A stretch of 64,000 nt of DNA from Phytophthora sp. 'mugwort' (lineage: Eukaryota > Oomycota > Peronosporomycetes > Peronosporales > Peronosporaceae): contig JAUCEF010000005.1 of the NCBI GenBank assembly GCA_033558025.1, forward strand, positions 1,302,001 to 1,366,000. The letters are read 5' to 3'. The translations under genes and the position numbers were made by a program. Below the pieces are notes generated by a model. That model was not told the origin of the DNA, made no database searches, and saw only the letters and a list, made by a program, of their open reading frames with translations. Shown piece after piece: positions 42,330 through 54,261 of the stretch; position 1 is the stretch's first letter, and each line of letters begins with the position of its first letter.

Positions 42330-42567
42330 CCAAACAGATCTGAGATCAAGGTCGTAAGAGTTTCGATACGCAATGCAAGATTGATATGTGCTTTGAAATG
42401 TGTTCTTGAATGCAATAGCTATGATAAAGTTCGGTGCGAGCTATCGGGATTACTTCCGTAAAAATTCCCGTATTAGCGCTTGAAGTTCGATTATCTCAGT
42501 GGTCTGCACAAGTCATAGACGTAAGAAGGGTGAGACTGTCACCGGAATTTATCAAACAAGACTCGCA

Positions 42568-42909
42568 TCATATCTTGCGTACAGCCTCATTGTGTCGTGG
42601 GTTACGACGGAGCATGAATCGTGCGAGATGATCTAGCGGCCGGATTGGATGGCCTATGTCTTCGCCATTGGCGTCCTGCTCCTTACTTGCTTCCACGGCC
42701 TTCAGCAAATGCACAATTGCTACAAAGACATTTTAGCACTACAACCAAGTAGGTCCGTAGTACTAACTTCATATACCTGGCACAAGGACGGGCAAGATCT
42801 GCTCGACGACAATCTCTCTCTCCTTCGGCGTGGATGCACGAGCTTCAAGATTTTCCAGCAGCGCCAACACGAAGTCGCGCGAGGCTGTCTGCTCTTCCTG
42901 CAGACCCAT
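42568..42909 (-). CDS. Small spliced protein with Dpy-30-like C-terminal motif
   Basis: Two exons, 42909-42777 and 42719-42568 (57-base intron, donor GTATAT, acceptor TTTGTAG), give 94 residues. The unspliced frames stop at once, so the gene is easily missed. The N-terminus is EEQTASRDFVLALLENLEAR with predicted helices. After splicing the frame continues VPAIVHLLKAVEASKE and ends HPIRPLDHLARFMLRRNPRH, which resembles the Dpy-30/RIIa dimerisation helix pattern P-x-D-x-L-A-x-(Y/F)-L-x-x-N-P. Such short domains dock onto amphipathic helices in COMPASS complexes or ciliary radial spokes. It converges with the BCL7-like gene and is divergent from tRNase Z (154 bases). An additional upstream exon cannot be excluded. 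The family call is tentative. Confidence 0.6.
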
Positions 42910-43063
42910 GGCAGGCAAGTCAAAGTATATAATGGCACCCCAATTCGAGCAAAAACTCCAAATAGAATGCGTAGCCATTTCGACGTTCATTCCATTTAAG
43001 TTCGATTCAATTTGCTCAGTTAGGTGCGAGCAGCATCTCCACCGCTTTTTGCTACTTCAAATC
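42910..43063. promoter_or_regulatory. Divergent promoter with an oomycete-type initiator
   Basis: Of these 154 bases, 42988-42998 reads TCATTCCATTT on the plus strand, a good match to the oomycete initiator TCAYTYY with its flanking T-rich region. It sits 66 bases ahead of the tRNase Z start codon, a normal distance for a transcription start. Confidence 0.6.
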
Positions 43064-46000
43064 ATGGCGACAACCAGCGCGCGGATTTCAGTGAGTATTT
43101 ACGCATTCTGATGCGTCACAATGGCGAACTGTTGCGTGAAATGTTAGTGCATTAATCGTGCGCTTCCGCTAATGCCTTTTTTGATACCATTTATCGTGTA
43201 TTAACAATGCTACGGCTAGGTGACGGCCGAAGTCGTGGGCACGGGGTCCGACGGCACAGAACCGTCACTGCTGTTCTCGGTGCAGCGCCACGGGCTGTAC
43301 AGTGACGACGTTAAGGTGCTGAAAAGATATCTGTTTAACTGTGGAGAAGGAACCCAGCGACTAGCTGGAGAAAATGGCATTAAACTCAGCTCGCTGGATG
43401 CCATGTACTTCACGCGCTTCGACGTCAAGGTGCGATGAAGCGCTGCATGCGTTAACCTGTGACAAATACTAACATCTTAATGATAGTCAGTGAGTGGTGT
43501 TCCTGGTGTGATTTTTGCACTCGGATCGTGTGGGGCAGCGACGCTTAAACTCCACGGACCTGTCGGGGTTCGCGGGTTTCTTGGCGCCATTCGGAGCTTT
43601 GTTCGGCGGAAATATCCTCATATTCAATGCGTCGAGATCGTGGAGACCAGTGACAAGCCGTACAGAAATGTAGGACGCGATGCTGACGATGCAATTGCGT
43701 ATGAGACGTGGAGCGAAGGAGTCGAACAGACTGATCAACACGCACTGATTATTCCGATTGCACTTGGAAGAGACGTTGGAACGTCATCTAACCATGCTAC
43801 CAAGGTTCGAAGCTGCAAACTCTGCGAGAAGAATGCCCCCCCCAAACAGGAACAAGTTACTTCAGCGGAGGCGGGCATCAGGGCTGCGTCTACCGACGCA
43901 AATCCGATTCCTGGCAACCAGCTTGGCCGGAGACGGGCAGATGAAAGCGACCAGCACGAGAAATTTCGAGACTGGCTTGTGCGGTACTATACGGAAAAAG
44001 TTCCAGCAAAGCTTCACTATGTTGATGTTGTTTTGAACCGATATCGTGGACGTTACGATGATTTGAAAACTCAACTCTGTGCGAAGTACGGCGATATGTC
44101 TGATGAGGAACTCCCGAAACTTGATGCTGCTGAAGGTGCATCCTCAAGTCCAGGATCATCGTCCGATAGCGACAGTGACAATGATGACGATGCTACATTT
44201 AACTACGCAGACAGACAGCTGGATCTGAGGTGGCTGGAAAAGTTTTACGCAGAATACCAGCCAGATAAATTACCCCAGATAGACAGAGTACTACGCCAAT
44301 TTTCCGGAAGAGAAGATACTCTCAAACAAATGCTCTTGAAAAAGTATGGACAAAATTCCGAGTCTACAGCACCAGCAAGAAACCACACCTTGATAGGCGA
44401 TGAAGGTGCTCCAATAAAGAAGAGAAAGCTGCTACAAGCAAGTGAAGATGATCGTACAAAACCTAGTGATAATGTGATTCCTAAGGTTTACACAAGAAAC
44501 GACAGCCTCGACGACAGACATTCTGCACCTTCAGATGATGTATCGAGCTCTTTATGCTACGTTTTACAGTAAGTAAGCTGTTTGTGTGGAGATGCTTTAC
44601 ACGACGAACATTCACTAACACGTTTCCGACGTTCATCTCCGTCGAATAGATTCCAGTATACTCCGTATCCAGTGGTGTGGATCATCGACTGCCGCACACC
44701 GGGCCATCTCTCCGACTTGGAACGCAAGTTTTCAGCCATGACAAAAACATCAGCTGGAAGCTATTGCGACGCTCACTTGCCTTCACTCGTCGTGCATTTG
44801 AGTCCAACACACGTACAAGCTCAATCCCGGTATGGATGATACTTGAAACAATAACGATAGATCGTAGTACACTCATGAGTTATTATTTTGTTGTTTATGC
44901 AAGGTACAAGCAATGGATAGCGAATCTCTCCATGTTGACACCACGACCGGAACAGTTGATCTTCGATTACGGTGCACTGCAAGCAGTCGCCCATGGTGCA
45001 TTTAGTTACGCGTTTATTTCTTCCGCGAAGGTTGAAGTGCTAAGAGAACTTCAGGCTCGTTCTATGATGGACAAAACGGAGTCCAAGTCAAAGCAAGTGA
45101 CAACGACGGCAATACGAAGCCTCGTTAGTTTTCTGGAGGACGCGTCGTGGTCTGCTGAGTCCCCATGCCGTCGGCAAATTGTACAGAGCATTGACGGGTG
45201 CGAATTTGAAGCACATGTTGCTCAGAGCAAATTGCAATTTTGTCTCCTGCATCCGAAACGTGAGCAGTTAGGATTTAACTACGAGCGCACTGGATGGCAC
45301 CAGAAAGCTGATAAAAGCAAAGACGATGGCGAGACTGCAAATGGCAGCAACGTAGTGGATGAACAGCCGATCGATTCATCTTTCAGCTTGAATCAACTAG
45401 CGCGCAACCAAGTGGATGTAACGACGTCAAGAAAACTTATTGTGCTGGGTACTGGGAGCGCTGCACCGTCCAAGCTTCGCGCAAGCAGCGGAATGTACTT
45501 GGAGCTGTCAGGAACGAATGCTGCTGCCGTGGATAGTATGCTCGTGGACTGTGGGGAAGCAACGTTTGGCCAATTGTGGCGCCAGTTCGGTGGTGATGTT
45601 GCGGAGCGTATTGGTGGCTTGAGGTGCATTTGGATTAGCCACAACCATGCAGATCACCATTGCGGCTTAGTTCGTGTGCTGTACGAGTATTGCTACTTCC
45701 ACACGCATCAGAAGAATGGCAAGTGCTTACGGCCGCTCGTCGTGGTTGCACCCCAGTCAGTGCTATCGTACGTGGAGAGTTGGCTGCCACAGTTTCTTCG
45801 CAATTCTGACCAACATTTAATCAAGTTGGCGACCTGTGCCGATTTCAACGACCCCCGCCACCTACTTCGCTACCAGCTCCTGTCGGAGATCGGTTATGCT
45901 GTGACCAGCATCACGAGTGTTCGAGTGTTTCACTGCTACGACTCCTACGGCCTCGTGCTGACTCTGCAGGGTGGGAAGAAACTCGTGTTCTCGGGTGACA

Positions 46001-46367
46001 CGAAGCCATGTAACGAGCTTGTTCAGGCAGGTAAGACCTGCATGGTTTGCCTCCACGAGAGTAATTGAGCCAAGTGTATTAACGTGCCATGCACTGTTTG
46101 TTTGTAGGAATGGGCGCTGAACTGCTGGTGCATGAGGCGACATTCGACAATTCGATGGAGCAGGAAGCTGCAATGAAGAAGCACAGCACTGTTGGTCAGG
46201 CTCTGGACATTGCTCGACGCATGGGAGCGCGGGAGGTTGTGTTGACACATTTCAGCCAGCGGTATCCATCGCTGCCGCCACCGGTTTCAGATAGCAGTAG
46301 ATGCTCAGCTACTGCCGCCACTGTGCTCTGTGCATACGATGGCTTCGTGCACCCGATGCCGTACTAA
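43064..46367 (+). CDS. Long-form tRNase Z (ELAC2-type 3'-tRNA processing endonuclease)
   Basis: Six exons, 43064-43090, 43220-43429, 43487-44568, 44650-44829, 44904-46030 and 46108-46367, give 961 residues with every junction in phase. The N-terminal half shows the degenerate metallo-lactamase fold of the long form (VVGTGSDGTEPSLLF, FNCGEGTQRL, VIFALGSCGAATLKLHGPVG). The C-terminal half carries VLGTGSAAPSKLR, the zinc motif ISHNHADHHCG (His746, His748, Asp750, His751), FSGDTKPC, HEATFD and LTHFSQRYP. The enzyme removes 3' trailers from pre-tRNAs in nucleus and mitochondria. Unusually, about residues 235-370 contain two copies of a 40-residue motif (KLHYVDVVLNRYRGR... and KLPQIDRVLRQFSGR...), each ending in KYG and separated by an acidic Ser/Asp linker. 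A 27-base first exon encodes MATTSARIS. A LINE lies within about 200 bases of the stop. Confidence 0.92.
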
Positions 46368-46984
46368 TACTAAGCGGATATCGCTAGTAGACCAAAATAT
46401 AAGTACATGCATCCGACCACATTTAATAATGGGTGCGTTTTGTGGTACTGTACCTGTATTGCCGAAGAAAAAGATGTAATCATGCACCTGACTACATTCC
46501 AGCTGCATCCCACGACCGCGAAGTGAAGCGCAAGCGAACGAGGTTCCACTACCCTAGAAGAAGCATCCACAGTCACAGCGGCGAGGGACCCCCCATTGGA
46601 ACCAGAGCCAAAGAGATAATTGGCAACAATGCGAATACGCAGTGGGCGTACTCCGTATGCCCACCCAGCAACGCTGCAGCAAAAGTTTGGAGTGGATAGA
46701 TCGCGGTATGCTGAGCTTGACGATGATGCAGAAACAGAGGAGGCTCAGAAGGCTAAATCGGAAGAAAACCCTCCCAAGCAAGAGACCATTGAAGTGTCAT
46801 CGGACGATGAGCAAGAGGAGAAGGACCCAGTGCCTCAAACGCCCGAAACGTGGCCAAACTCCATCTCGTGCAGGCAAACCCGCCGAAACTGCATTTAACA
46901 CCGCAATTGGTCGGCCTCAAGCAGCACGGACGGAAAGCGTTGGCTCAAGCGGTGGGGACACCAGGCACGAACCGGGGACGCATG

Positions 46985-47501
46985 GCTCCCCCAATGGACT
47001 ACACAGGGGCAGAACTGAGCGACTTGACGGCAGTCGAGACCAGTCTGGGATTGCGTCAAGTCAACACGCCGTCAACAGGCAATTGCATGACAATGGCGCT
47101 AGCACAGGCGCTAGCAGACGATGATCTCGTAATGAAAAACGAACGGCTGGAGGCAATCACATCATGTCTAAAACGTGGAATCCAATGGACTGGCCAGCTA
47201 CATTTACTGGAGCAATTCGACCACTTCGTCAGAAAAATCACGTTTATCAACGTCCAGCGTGGATGGACGGCATGGAGGCGCATGAATCCACCAAGCAATT
47301 CAATGGTACTTGGAGGAATACGCAGCATCTTCGTCGGATAGGGAAGCTATCTTACCTTGCTATAATTGGGGTTGCAGTGAGTCGATGGCCATGGCGGCCA
47401 ACTTCCTACAACGACAGATTTTCGTGCTCGCGTATAACACAGATCACAAGCACATGTGGGACTGCTCGGTGTACCGACCAAGTACTACAACACGCGGTTG
47501 A
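46985..47501 (+). pseudogene. OTU-like cysteine protease domain of the LINE, frameshifted
   Basis: The frame reads LGLRQVNTPSTGNCMTMALA, where GNC resembles the catalytic loop of OTU proteases (usually GDGNC). VMKNERLEAITSCLKRGIQW follows. A shift near 47290 moves to YAASSSDREAILPCYNWG and finally IFVLAYNTDHKHMWDCSVYR, whose His may be the catalytic base. OTU proteases cleave ubiquitin chains; in retroelements their role is unproven. The domain is recognised by pattern only. Confidence 0.5.
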
Positions 47502-48581
47502 CAAACGTTTGAAATAGAGCAACACATTCCGCTGCAACTGGGGAGATGTGTACCCCAGATACGAATGGCAAAAGTTAGAGACAAGCAATATCCGTGAGTG
47601 TTGCGCTACTGGGGCGAGCATTACTCGGCGTTCATTCACAAACGAGAACAACACGTACAGGAACAGCGACAGCCTGAAACTAAGGCGGATCAGGCCAGCG
47701 AACCAACAGTGGCGGTAGCGGCAGCGTCGAGTCACCCGGATACTCCAGGGGCGAGAGGCGTCACAAGTAGCATGGGACGTAAATCAATGGGACAGCAACG
47801 TGGTGGAGCTACGCAGCAAGCTAGCGGGTATGACGATCCCGCATGAACTGCAATGTGAGATTTGCCTGATACCAGCACACGCTGAACCTCACCGCTATGT
47901 AGAACTATTAGCCTTTTTGGTCAATACCGCCTCTCAACACTCGCAAGCGGAACGAGAGGCGTTGCTGTGAATGGATCTGACGGACGAGGCAACAGAGGAC
48001 GTGCGTGGAATCCTGCAAAAGTACCACTTGCCAGTAGCTATTCTCCGGCAGTGGTAGGAAGAAACGGCCAGAGCTCAGCAAGAGGAACTAGATATGCAAA
48101 CATCCCAGCAATCAGATCGGGGGGAGGATTCGGACTCCTCGTACAATCCAGCCAGCGCCAGCTCCTCCCAGACCTCGCAAATCGCCAATAATGCGGGGCG
48201 GAACGCAACCAGAAGCCAGTCAACAGCGCCAAAACAACCACATACGATGACACCTATTGAAGGAGAACGGATTCGGCTCACCATGAAGTCTAAGCTCGAG
48301 CACTATGGACAACAAAACACAGAAAAAAACAGCGGAATCAGCTAAGACGGACGACAGGAACTCGTCAGCAATGCAAGTGGACCAACAAGGATCACGAGAT
48401 GTTTGGCCGGATTTGTGGAAAAAGCTCGCCAGTCTGTGGCCTTCACGGGCGACGGTGGTTTTCCAACTAGCGTCCAGCACAGCGGAGTAATGGAGTACTA
48501 CGGCACAGCAAGAGCCGCACAACCTCATCTACATGTGTCCACAATTTCAATATCCGAAGAAGTGCTAGCAACACTAGGCGA

Positions 48582-48722
48582 AAAATGCTCGAGGTCTGGG
48601 CTGCAGGCTGGCGGAAGGAATGTTTGTATGGCAGTCTGGTGTCATACCGTAATACGGTGTCATACCAGACTGCCATACAAACATTCCTTCCGCCAGCCTG
48701 CAGTCCAGACCTCGAGCATTTT
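48582..48722. repeat. 141-bp near-perfect palindrome inside the LINE
   Basis: The arms 48582-48639 and 48665-48722 (58 bases each) are complementary with one mismatch. The centre near 48640-48664 contains a further ACCGTA/TACGGT dyad flanked by direct GTCAT copies. It lies between the OTU-like and endonuclease regions and encodes nothing recognisable. Confidence 0.85.
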
Positions 48723-49470
48723 GGAGGGTCATACAGAAGACCAACCCACGCGCCGTTGACAAGATGAATGGAAGGTAAAACTCCTCAGGCCAGCACCCCA
48801 GAACCTAGCACCGCTAATTGATAATCGGTAAGACTGGGTACGGCTGCACCGCGGATACGGTGAGGACGATGTGTTACGGCTGTGCGATGTTGGACATAAG
48901 GACCAGCTAGCGCAGCACCTACTGTGTGCCTTCCTTTACAAGAAGGATATCAGGGTCTTAACTGGACGGGAGGACGAAGCGGACACAGGGCCAATGACTC
49001 GACTGACGCGTCACCAGCTAGCGCTGGAAACCGTGAAGGCGTACAGACAGGCTTATGCAGTGTCCAGCCGCTCTGTGAATTAACATGCAGTAGCTCGCTT
49101 CTTCTCCGCTGCCCTTGAGCGCGGAGCAGCGGAGCGGAGCCGCCAGTATCAAAGGCAGCAAAGGGCGGCCACCTGCAGTGTTTCAGAAGGCATGAGAAAT
49201 GATACTGTAGGCGACGTCTACTGACGCCATGTATACATGCGGGAAGAGGAAGGAAGGAGAACGAAGAAGTACAGGCGGATGCGGGGACACAGTTCATGGA
49301 TATTGGAACGCAAAAATGTACGAGGATTTGCAGCGGAAAAAAGAATGAAGTGGATGTGTGCTTGGCGGCGAACACCACTAAAAGAGCAACCAACGGATGT
49401 GGCTTATTTAGGAAACGCATGCCAGCTCCACAGATGAATCCAACCAGCTCGCAGAGGACTGGAAAAGATT

Positions 49471-50090
49471 ATGGGACTGCACACCAGCGGGACGGACCAC
49501 CGATCTCCTAACTGGAGTATCAACGAGAGCAAGACGGGGGGAGTAGACATCTTGCTAAATCCAAGCGTGGCGGAACAAGTAACACCCTGGCAAAAAGCGC
49601 AATGGTCGAAAAGGGTTCTGGCGATAACCATGGGGGACAGGCACATTGTCAACATATATGCGCACAACGACCATCAGGATCGGGAACAATTCTACGGGGA
49701 GCTACAACAGTGGCCATGGAGCGACCAGAAAGCAATACTGGCGGGGACTTCAATTGTGTGGTAAGCCCAGCGCTGGATAGATTAGGCGGCAACCGAACTG
49801 GACGACCAGAAAGCGCGACTCTACAGCAACTACTGCTACAATTACAGCTACAATATGCATGTATCCTGGCAGGGCACACGGACGAGGAAGGAGAAACATT
49901 TGAACCAACGAAATTCTTCACATATTGGGCCACGAAGTTGCGAGCAGATTGAATCGACTCTATGTGCCACAAACGTGGACGGCCAACGTACAATGGGTTG
50001 CTGTGGAGGAGTCGGCAATACCCTCAGACCACCAACAGGTGCGGTATATATTGGGGAGTCCTCTGCAGGCTAGCGCTCAGCAGAAGCGTG
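49471..50090 (+). pseudogene. AP-type endonuclease domain of the LINE, frameshifted
   Basis: Three successive frames give GGVDILLNPSVAEQV and IVNIYAHNDHQDREQFYGEL (49471-49764), then GDFNCVVSPALDRLGGNRTG (catalytic GDFN), then VASRLNRLYVPQTW and AIPSDHQQV (the SDH catalytic motif). This is the exonuclease-endonuclease-phosphatase fold that nicks target DNA in LINEs. Confidence 0.75.
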
Positions 50091-50830
50091 ACAGAGGAAT
50101 TGGCTATCCACTCAAGACGGCACAACCAGAGCGAGTGCAAGAGGAATTGCATACTGACTTAACAGCAGCCAGCATCGGAAGGGTGGTGACAGCCAAGACA
50201 TAGGTCCAAACGGCGCACCTATATGTTGACTGCATTTCGGTCACTGGAGAAACGCGAGCAACGATGGCGCAAGGAGTTCAAGCATCGCATCAATGCTCAA
50301 AACAGAGCGCACCTCCTCACAAGAAATGACCTGTTCGGGGTCACGCTGGAGGAAGTGAGGGTGGAGCACTTAGTACGACTAGGACAACGAGTTGAAAGAA
50401 CAACGGAGCAGCTACGCTGGAGTGGGTCTCAAACCGTGAGCGTGACCAAACTATTACGGACATTCAACATCTCCACGGAGCGGGATTCACGAGAGGGATG
50501 ACGCTACCAAATTTGGGACGGAGTGGCAGCCCGTCTTAGGGACAATCCATAATACGGTGCACGCAGCGGAGCTAAAGCGTAAGTTCGATTAATTCGTGTC
50601 AATACCGGCTGAACGGAGACTCACGGAACCCGACAATGCTAAGCTTATGGTGGAGATCATGGAACAGGACGTGATACGTGCGATAGCATCTCTCAACAAA
50701 AACACAAGGCGGCAGGGCCAGATAGACTCAACAATGACTCCTTCAAAGACGCATAAGCTGTCTTAGTGCCAGCCATGGTAGAGATCAGCAATGAACTGCT
50801 AAGGGGAGGGGATCCACCTGCTCCTTCCTA

Positions 50831-51565
50831 ATGGCCCCCTTTTTCTTCATCATCCCGCTGAAGAAAAAGGGGGACTCCGTCGATGCCATGGACTTTCGTC
50901 CTATCTCATTGCTTCAAACAAGAAATAAAATTTTTACGAAAGTGATTGCGACGCGAGCTCAACTCGTCCTGGGAATCCCAATCGGAGACTCACAGCAGGG
51001 AGTTTGTCCACGGCAGACAACTCATGAAGATTGTCATGATGATGTTGACGATGTTAGCGACTGCAAACGCAACCGGACCTGCCAACGGCATTGAGTCAAG
51101 TCATTTTGCTTCTCGACTTCAGAAAGCGTACGATACGGTCGATCGGGAATTTTGGTCTCTGGCCCTCTTACGATTGGATTCTCGCCGGAGTTCATCGAGA
51201 TGATTCGAAAACTCCATGATGGAAAAACCGCGAGGCTTCTCGTCAATGGAGAAGTTTCAGAGCCCCAAGAGGTGCTCTCAGGCATCCGGCAGGGATGCCT
51301 ATTGGCGCATCTCTTATTCCTGTTGGCTGCAGAGATACTAGCCCTTGCAATCAGGCAGGACGACAAATCAGGGGCATACCAGTGCCAGGAGGAAAAGAGC
51401 GACGCACAAGTTTTCAGCATTTGTGGACGACTCCACGGTAAATCTTCAGGAAGCTAGCCAAATACCGGGGGTGATGAACATAGTGCAGCGGCTAGGAGAG
51501 CTCTCCAGCCTTCATTTCAACTTACGAAAAGCAAGGCAATCTTTCTCAACACGGCAGTCACACTG
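50831..51565 (+). pseudogene. Reverse transcriptase domain of the LINE, frameshifted
   Basis: Recognisable blocks are IPLKKKGDSVDAMDFRPISL (RT block 1-2), [40 protein letters not shown] (first catalytic Asp region), SGIRQGCL (block 4), and [16 protein letters not shown] with the FVDD active site at about 51415-51440. Frame changes lie near 51010, 51100-51150 and 51410. Confidence 0.8.
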
Positions 51566-51639
51566 ACAGAGGTGCACGGTATCCCGGTGCTCCAGCATGG
51601 GGAAACCGTCCGATACCTGGAACAGGTCGGGACCGGACA

Positions 51640-53710
51640 ACGCATCGAATTGAACTGGGCGGCTCGAATTCGCAACATCCAGAGAAGACTGGCAACAGCG
51701 ATTCAACTGGCAACAGCGTGGAAACAGAGTATTGCTCATAAAGGTCATTATGCTGCCTTCGGTCTTCTTCACTGCTGCAGCGTTTGAGATGCCAGAATGG
51801 GCGAGTAGTCAGATTCGCAACCTGTAAAAGCAATTTCTGTGGCAGCAATCCACTAACACAAAAACAAGCCGCCACAAGATGAATCCGGGATTGCTGTTTA
51901 TACCAAATCAAGCAGGCGGAGTCGGCCTGGCCTCTGTGGAGATCGCGTGTAAAACTCAGCGAGCAAAGCACACGGTACAATGGTTGATCCAGCGACACGA
52001 TATCTACTACGTGGCCTGGAGAGCATGGGACTTTAGAGATGTCACTCACCAGTGGGAAGAAGGGGTATCGCCCCGAAAGGACAGAGACGGAAAACGGGGA
52101 GACCGTCGAGGGGCGCCAGGCAATACTCTTCAACAACTAATCGGAGGTTGGCTTGCTTCACAGGAAATATCGGAAGACCGACAGCGGTAACGGGAAGCCC
52201 AGCTACAGGAGCTAGTGGAAGATGCGACCAGCAGAACGGAGAACGGGACTTGAATAGTGGAAACCCAAGCACCCGCTACGAGAACCGGCCCACGGTTGGA
52301 CCCCGGAGGAGGCGACCTTCTGGCGGACCTGTTACTGGAACGATAACCCGGCAATTGTTGAACTGGAACGATGCTCACCTGCAAGAAGTACGACAGGATT
52401 GAGGATTGCACACTAGCGGAGCTTCACATCCAGCTAACAGGGGCAACTGAGTACTCAATGACAATACCGACCAAGGAAGATCGTTGCCACCAACAGGCTA
52501 AACTGCGGAGATGGGGACTAGCCATGCTCAGCAGCGCACCGACGATGGACATAGGGACTCGACTGTAAGTGGGAACCACAGCTTCGCTACGGCATCCGAC
52601 ATAACTCGAAAATGACTATACCTGAACGATAATAACGGGCAACCGAATACGCAGAGCCATGCAAACCCGAGCTGGAACGGACCCAGCAGGATTTGAGATG
52701 GAGCAAGCACCAAATGGGATCCATTGGCATATCGGAAACACGGGCGAAGCGGACTCAGCCATTGCGTCGGACATACAGAAACTGCGAAGATATGAACACG
52801 AAGGGAGCATCGCATTCAACGCTCACCCGAGGCTGCATGGCTTCACTTGGAGCGTGCCTGATACAATCGCAAACAAGCACCTGACGGCAGCACTCAAGAA
52901 ACTGGCATTCCGAAGATATAGAGGAGAAGGGATTTTGCTAGACAGCGTGGTGACAGGACTGCACCAGGCAGTAAGCAGCAGCGCGTGACAGGCGGCAGCC
53001 TTGCAGCAGGCGCCCAAGCAATTGTGGCGCACAACAACGAGCGCACAAAGTACCAAGTATGGGTGTGTTACAGGGTGGCACTGATGCAACTCAACCTACC
53101 CTATGACGGCAGATCGGACGATAATAGTTGAAAAAAGTTACTCTGTTATCGAGGGACAAAAGAAACGCTGGAGCACAGCATGTGGGCATGCCCTCGCGCA
53201 ATGGCATGTTGGCAGAAACTAATCTGTCACTGGACAGGAGAACAATGGGGATTCGGCAACATGACTCGATTTCAACAATACTGCGCCAAAAGGAGTGCAT
53301 CCGGGCTGTCGCGCACAGTCCTGACCCAATTGAGGACAGAACATCCGGACGAGGAAGCAGCATATACGAAGGAATGGAAGCGAATGTGGAGAATCCTGTG
53401 CAGTATCTGCATCACCAGCTTATGGATTGAACGGAACAGGGTCGTCTTCCAGGATGAAGACGCCACGATCGAAGGAAATGTGCAAGAATTTTGGGAGACA
53501 GGTATACGGCAGCTAACGGTAATATCGAAGCGAGAACGACAGCGGCCAGAGAAGATATTAGACGGGACTCGCTCGACTCCTGTTGCGCCAACAAACGCTG
53601 GAACGTCGGCCCAAAGAGAAGTCACTGAAAGGGACAAGTCTCGCGCGACCACCGGATCGAAACTCGGAACCGGCGTTGTTAGCCAGACTCAGGATCAACC
53701 AGACATCTAG
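51640..53710 (+). pseudogene. LINE C-terminal region with terminal zinc-binding segment
   Basis: Blocks RIRNIQRRLATAIQLATAW and KMNPGLLFIPNQAGGVGLAS (near 51880-51940) are typical of the post-RT region. Near 53140 the sequence reads ETLEHSMWACPRAMACWQKL, a Cys/His zf-RVT-like element. The frame then stays open to a stop at 53710. The middle, 52190-53100, is badly decayed. Confidence 0.6.
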
Positions 53711-53790
53711 TCGTCGATAAACTGACCAAATAGATTAGTCTGCCTCTCTTTCTACATTCCAGCTGCAAATTAGCTGCACTTTTCGCGACC

Positions 53791-54261
53791 TGTGTTTTAC
53801 AGAGGTGACGCATGGTGTCCAAGCCCCATGTACTGGTTCGATAAATTACCGTCAAGTGGTGAAGAATGTTTACCTCGTTCTTTTCTTCCATGGATTTTAG
53901 CTCAGTTGTTTGGAGGCGTCGCGTCTTGCATGCTTGAAGCTTCGGTGAATGCAAATTCCGCGACTTGTTTTACCCCGCAAACGGATGGCGCTGGTCAGAT
54001 TACAGTACAGCAATGTACGCAAAACGGCACTGCTGTCGCGATAAAACCAAATAACCTACCATCAAGAATGATAATTCTACATTGCTGCAATACTTAGATG
54101 AACACAAGCAATTAATAAAGTAAGCTATTGACTTAATCTGATCCGTTGCTATTCTAATGGCTAGCTATTGACGACCTATCCCGTCTGCAAGGCAGCTTTT
54201 GCAGTGTTGCCTGGAACTGACAGGGCTGCACCGCTGCATCCCTCGATTCACCACCAGCTCG
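53791..54261. other. Upstream region of the Ttd14-like gene, no separate gene called
   Basis: An open frame at 53792-54097 (about 100 residues with GEECLPRSFLPW) matches nothing I know and lacks an ATG context worth defending. The interval probably combines the LINE 3' end and the promoter of the following gene. Confidence 0.4.

Larger units (their letters stand above)
46540..53790 (+). mobile_element. Degenerate LINE (non-LTR retrotransposon) with OTU-like domain
   Basis: About 7.2 kb on the plus strand holds, in correct order but broken frames: an acidic ORF start (ATG 46629, RIRSGRTPYAHPATLQQKFG), an OTU-like protease region (46985-47500), an AP-type endonuclease (about 49470-50090), a reverse transcriptase (about 50830-51560), a conserved C-terminal segment (51640-52190) and a terminal Cys/His region (about 53140-53290). 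Dozens of stops and shifts show long inactivity. Neither end is sharp: the 5' limit lies between the tRNase Z stop and 46629, and no poly(A) or target duplication was found near 53.8 kb. Confidence 0.8.

Noticed and set aside
53792..54097. Open frame of about 100 residues upstream of the Ttd14-like gene
   Set aside because: No family resemblance, poor start context, and position at the likely LINE 3' end.
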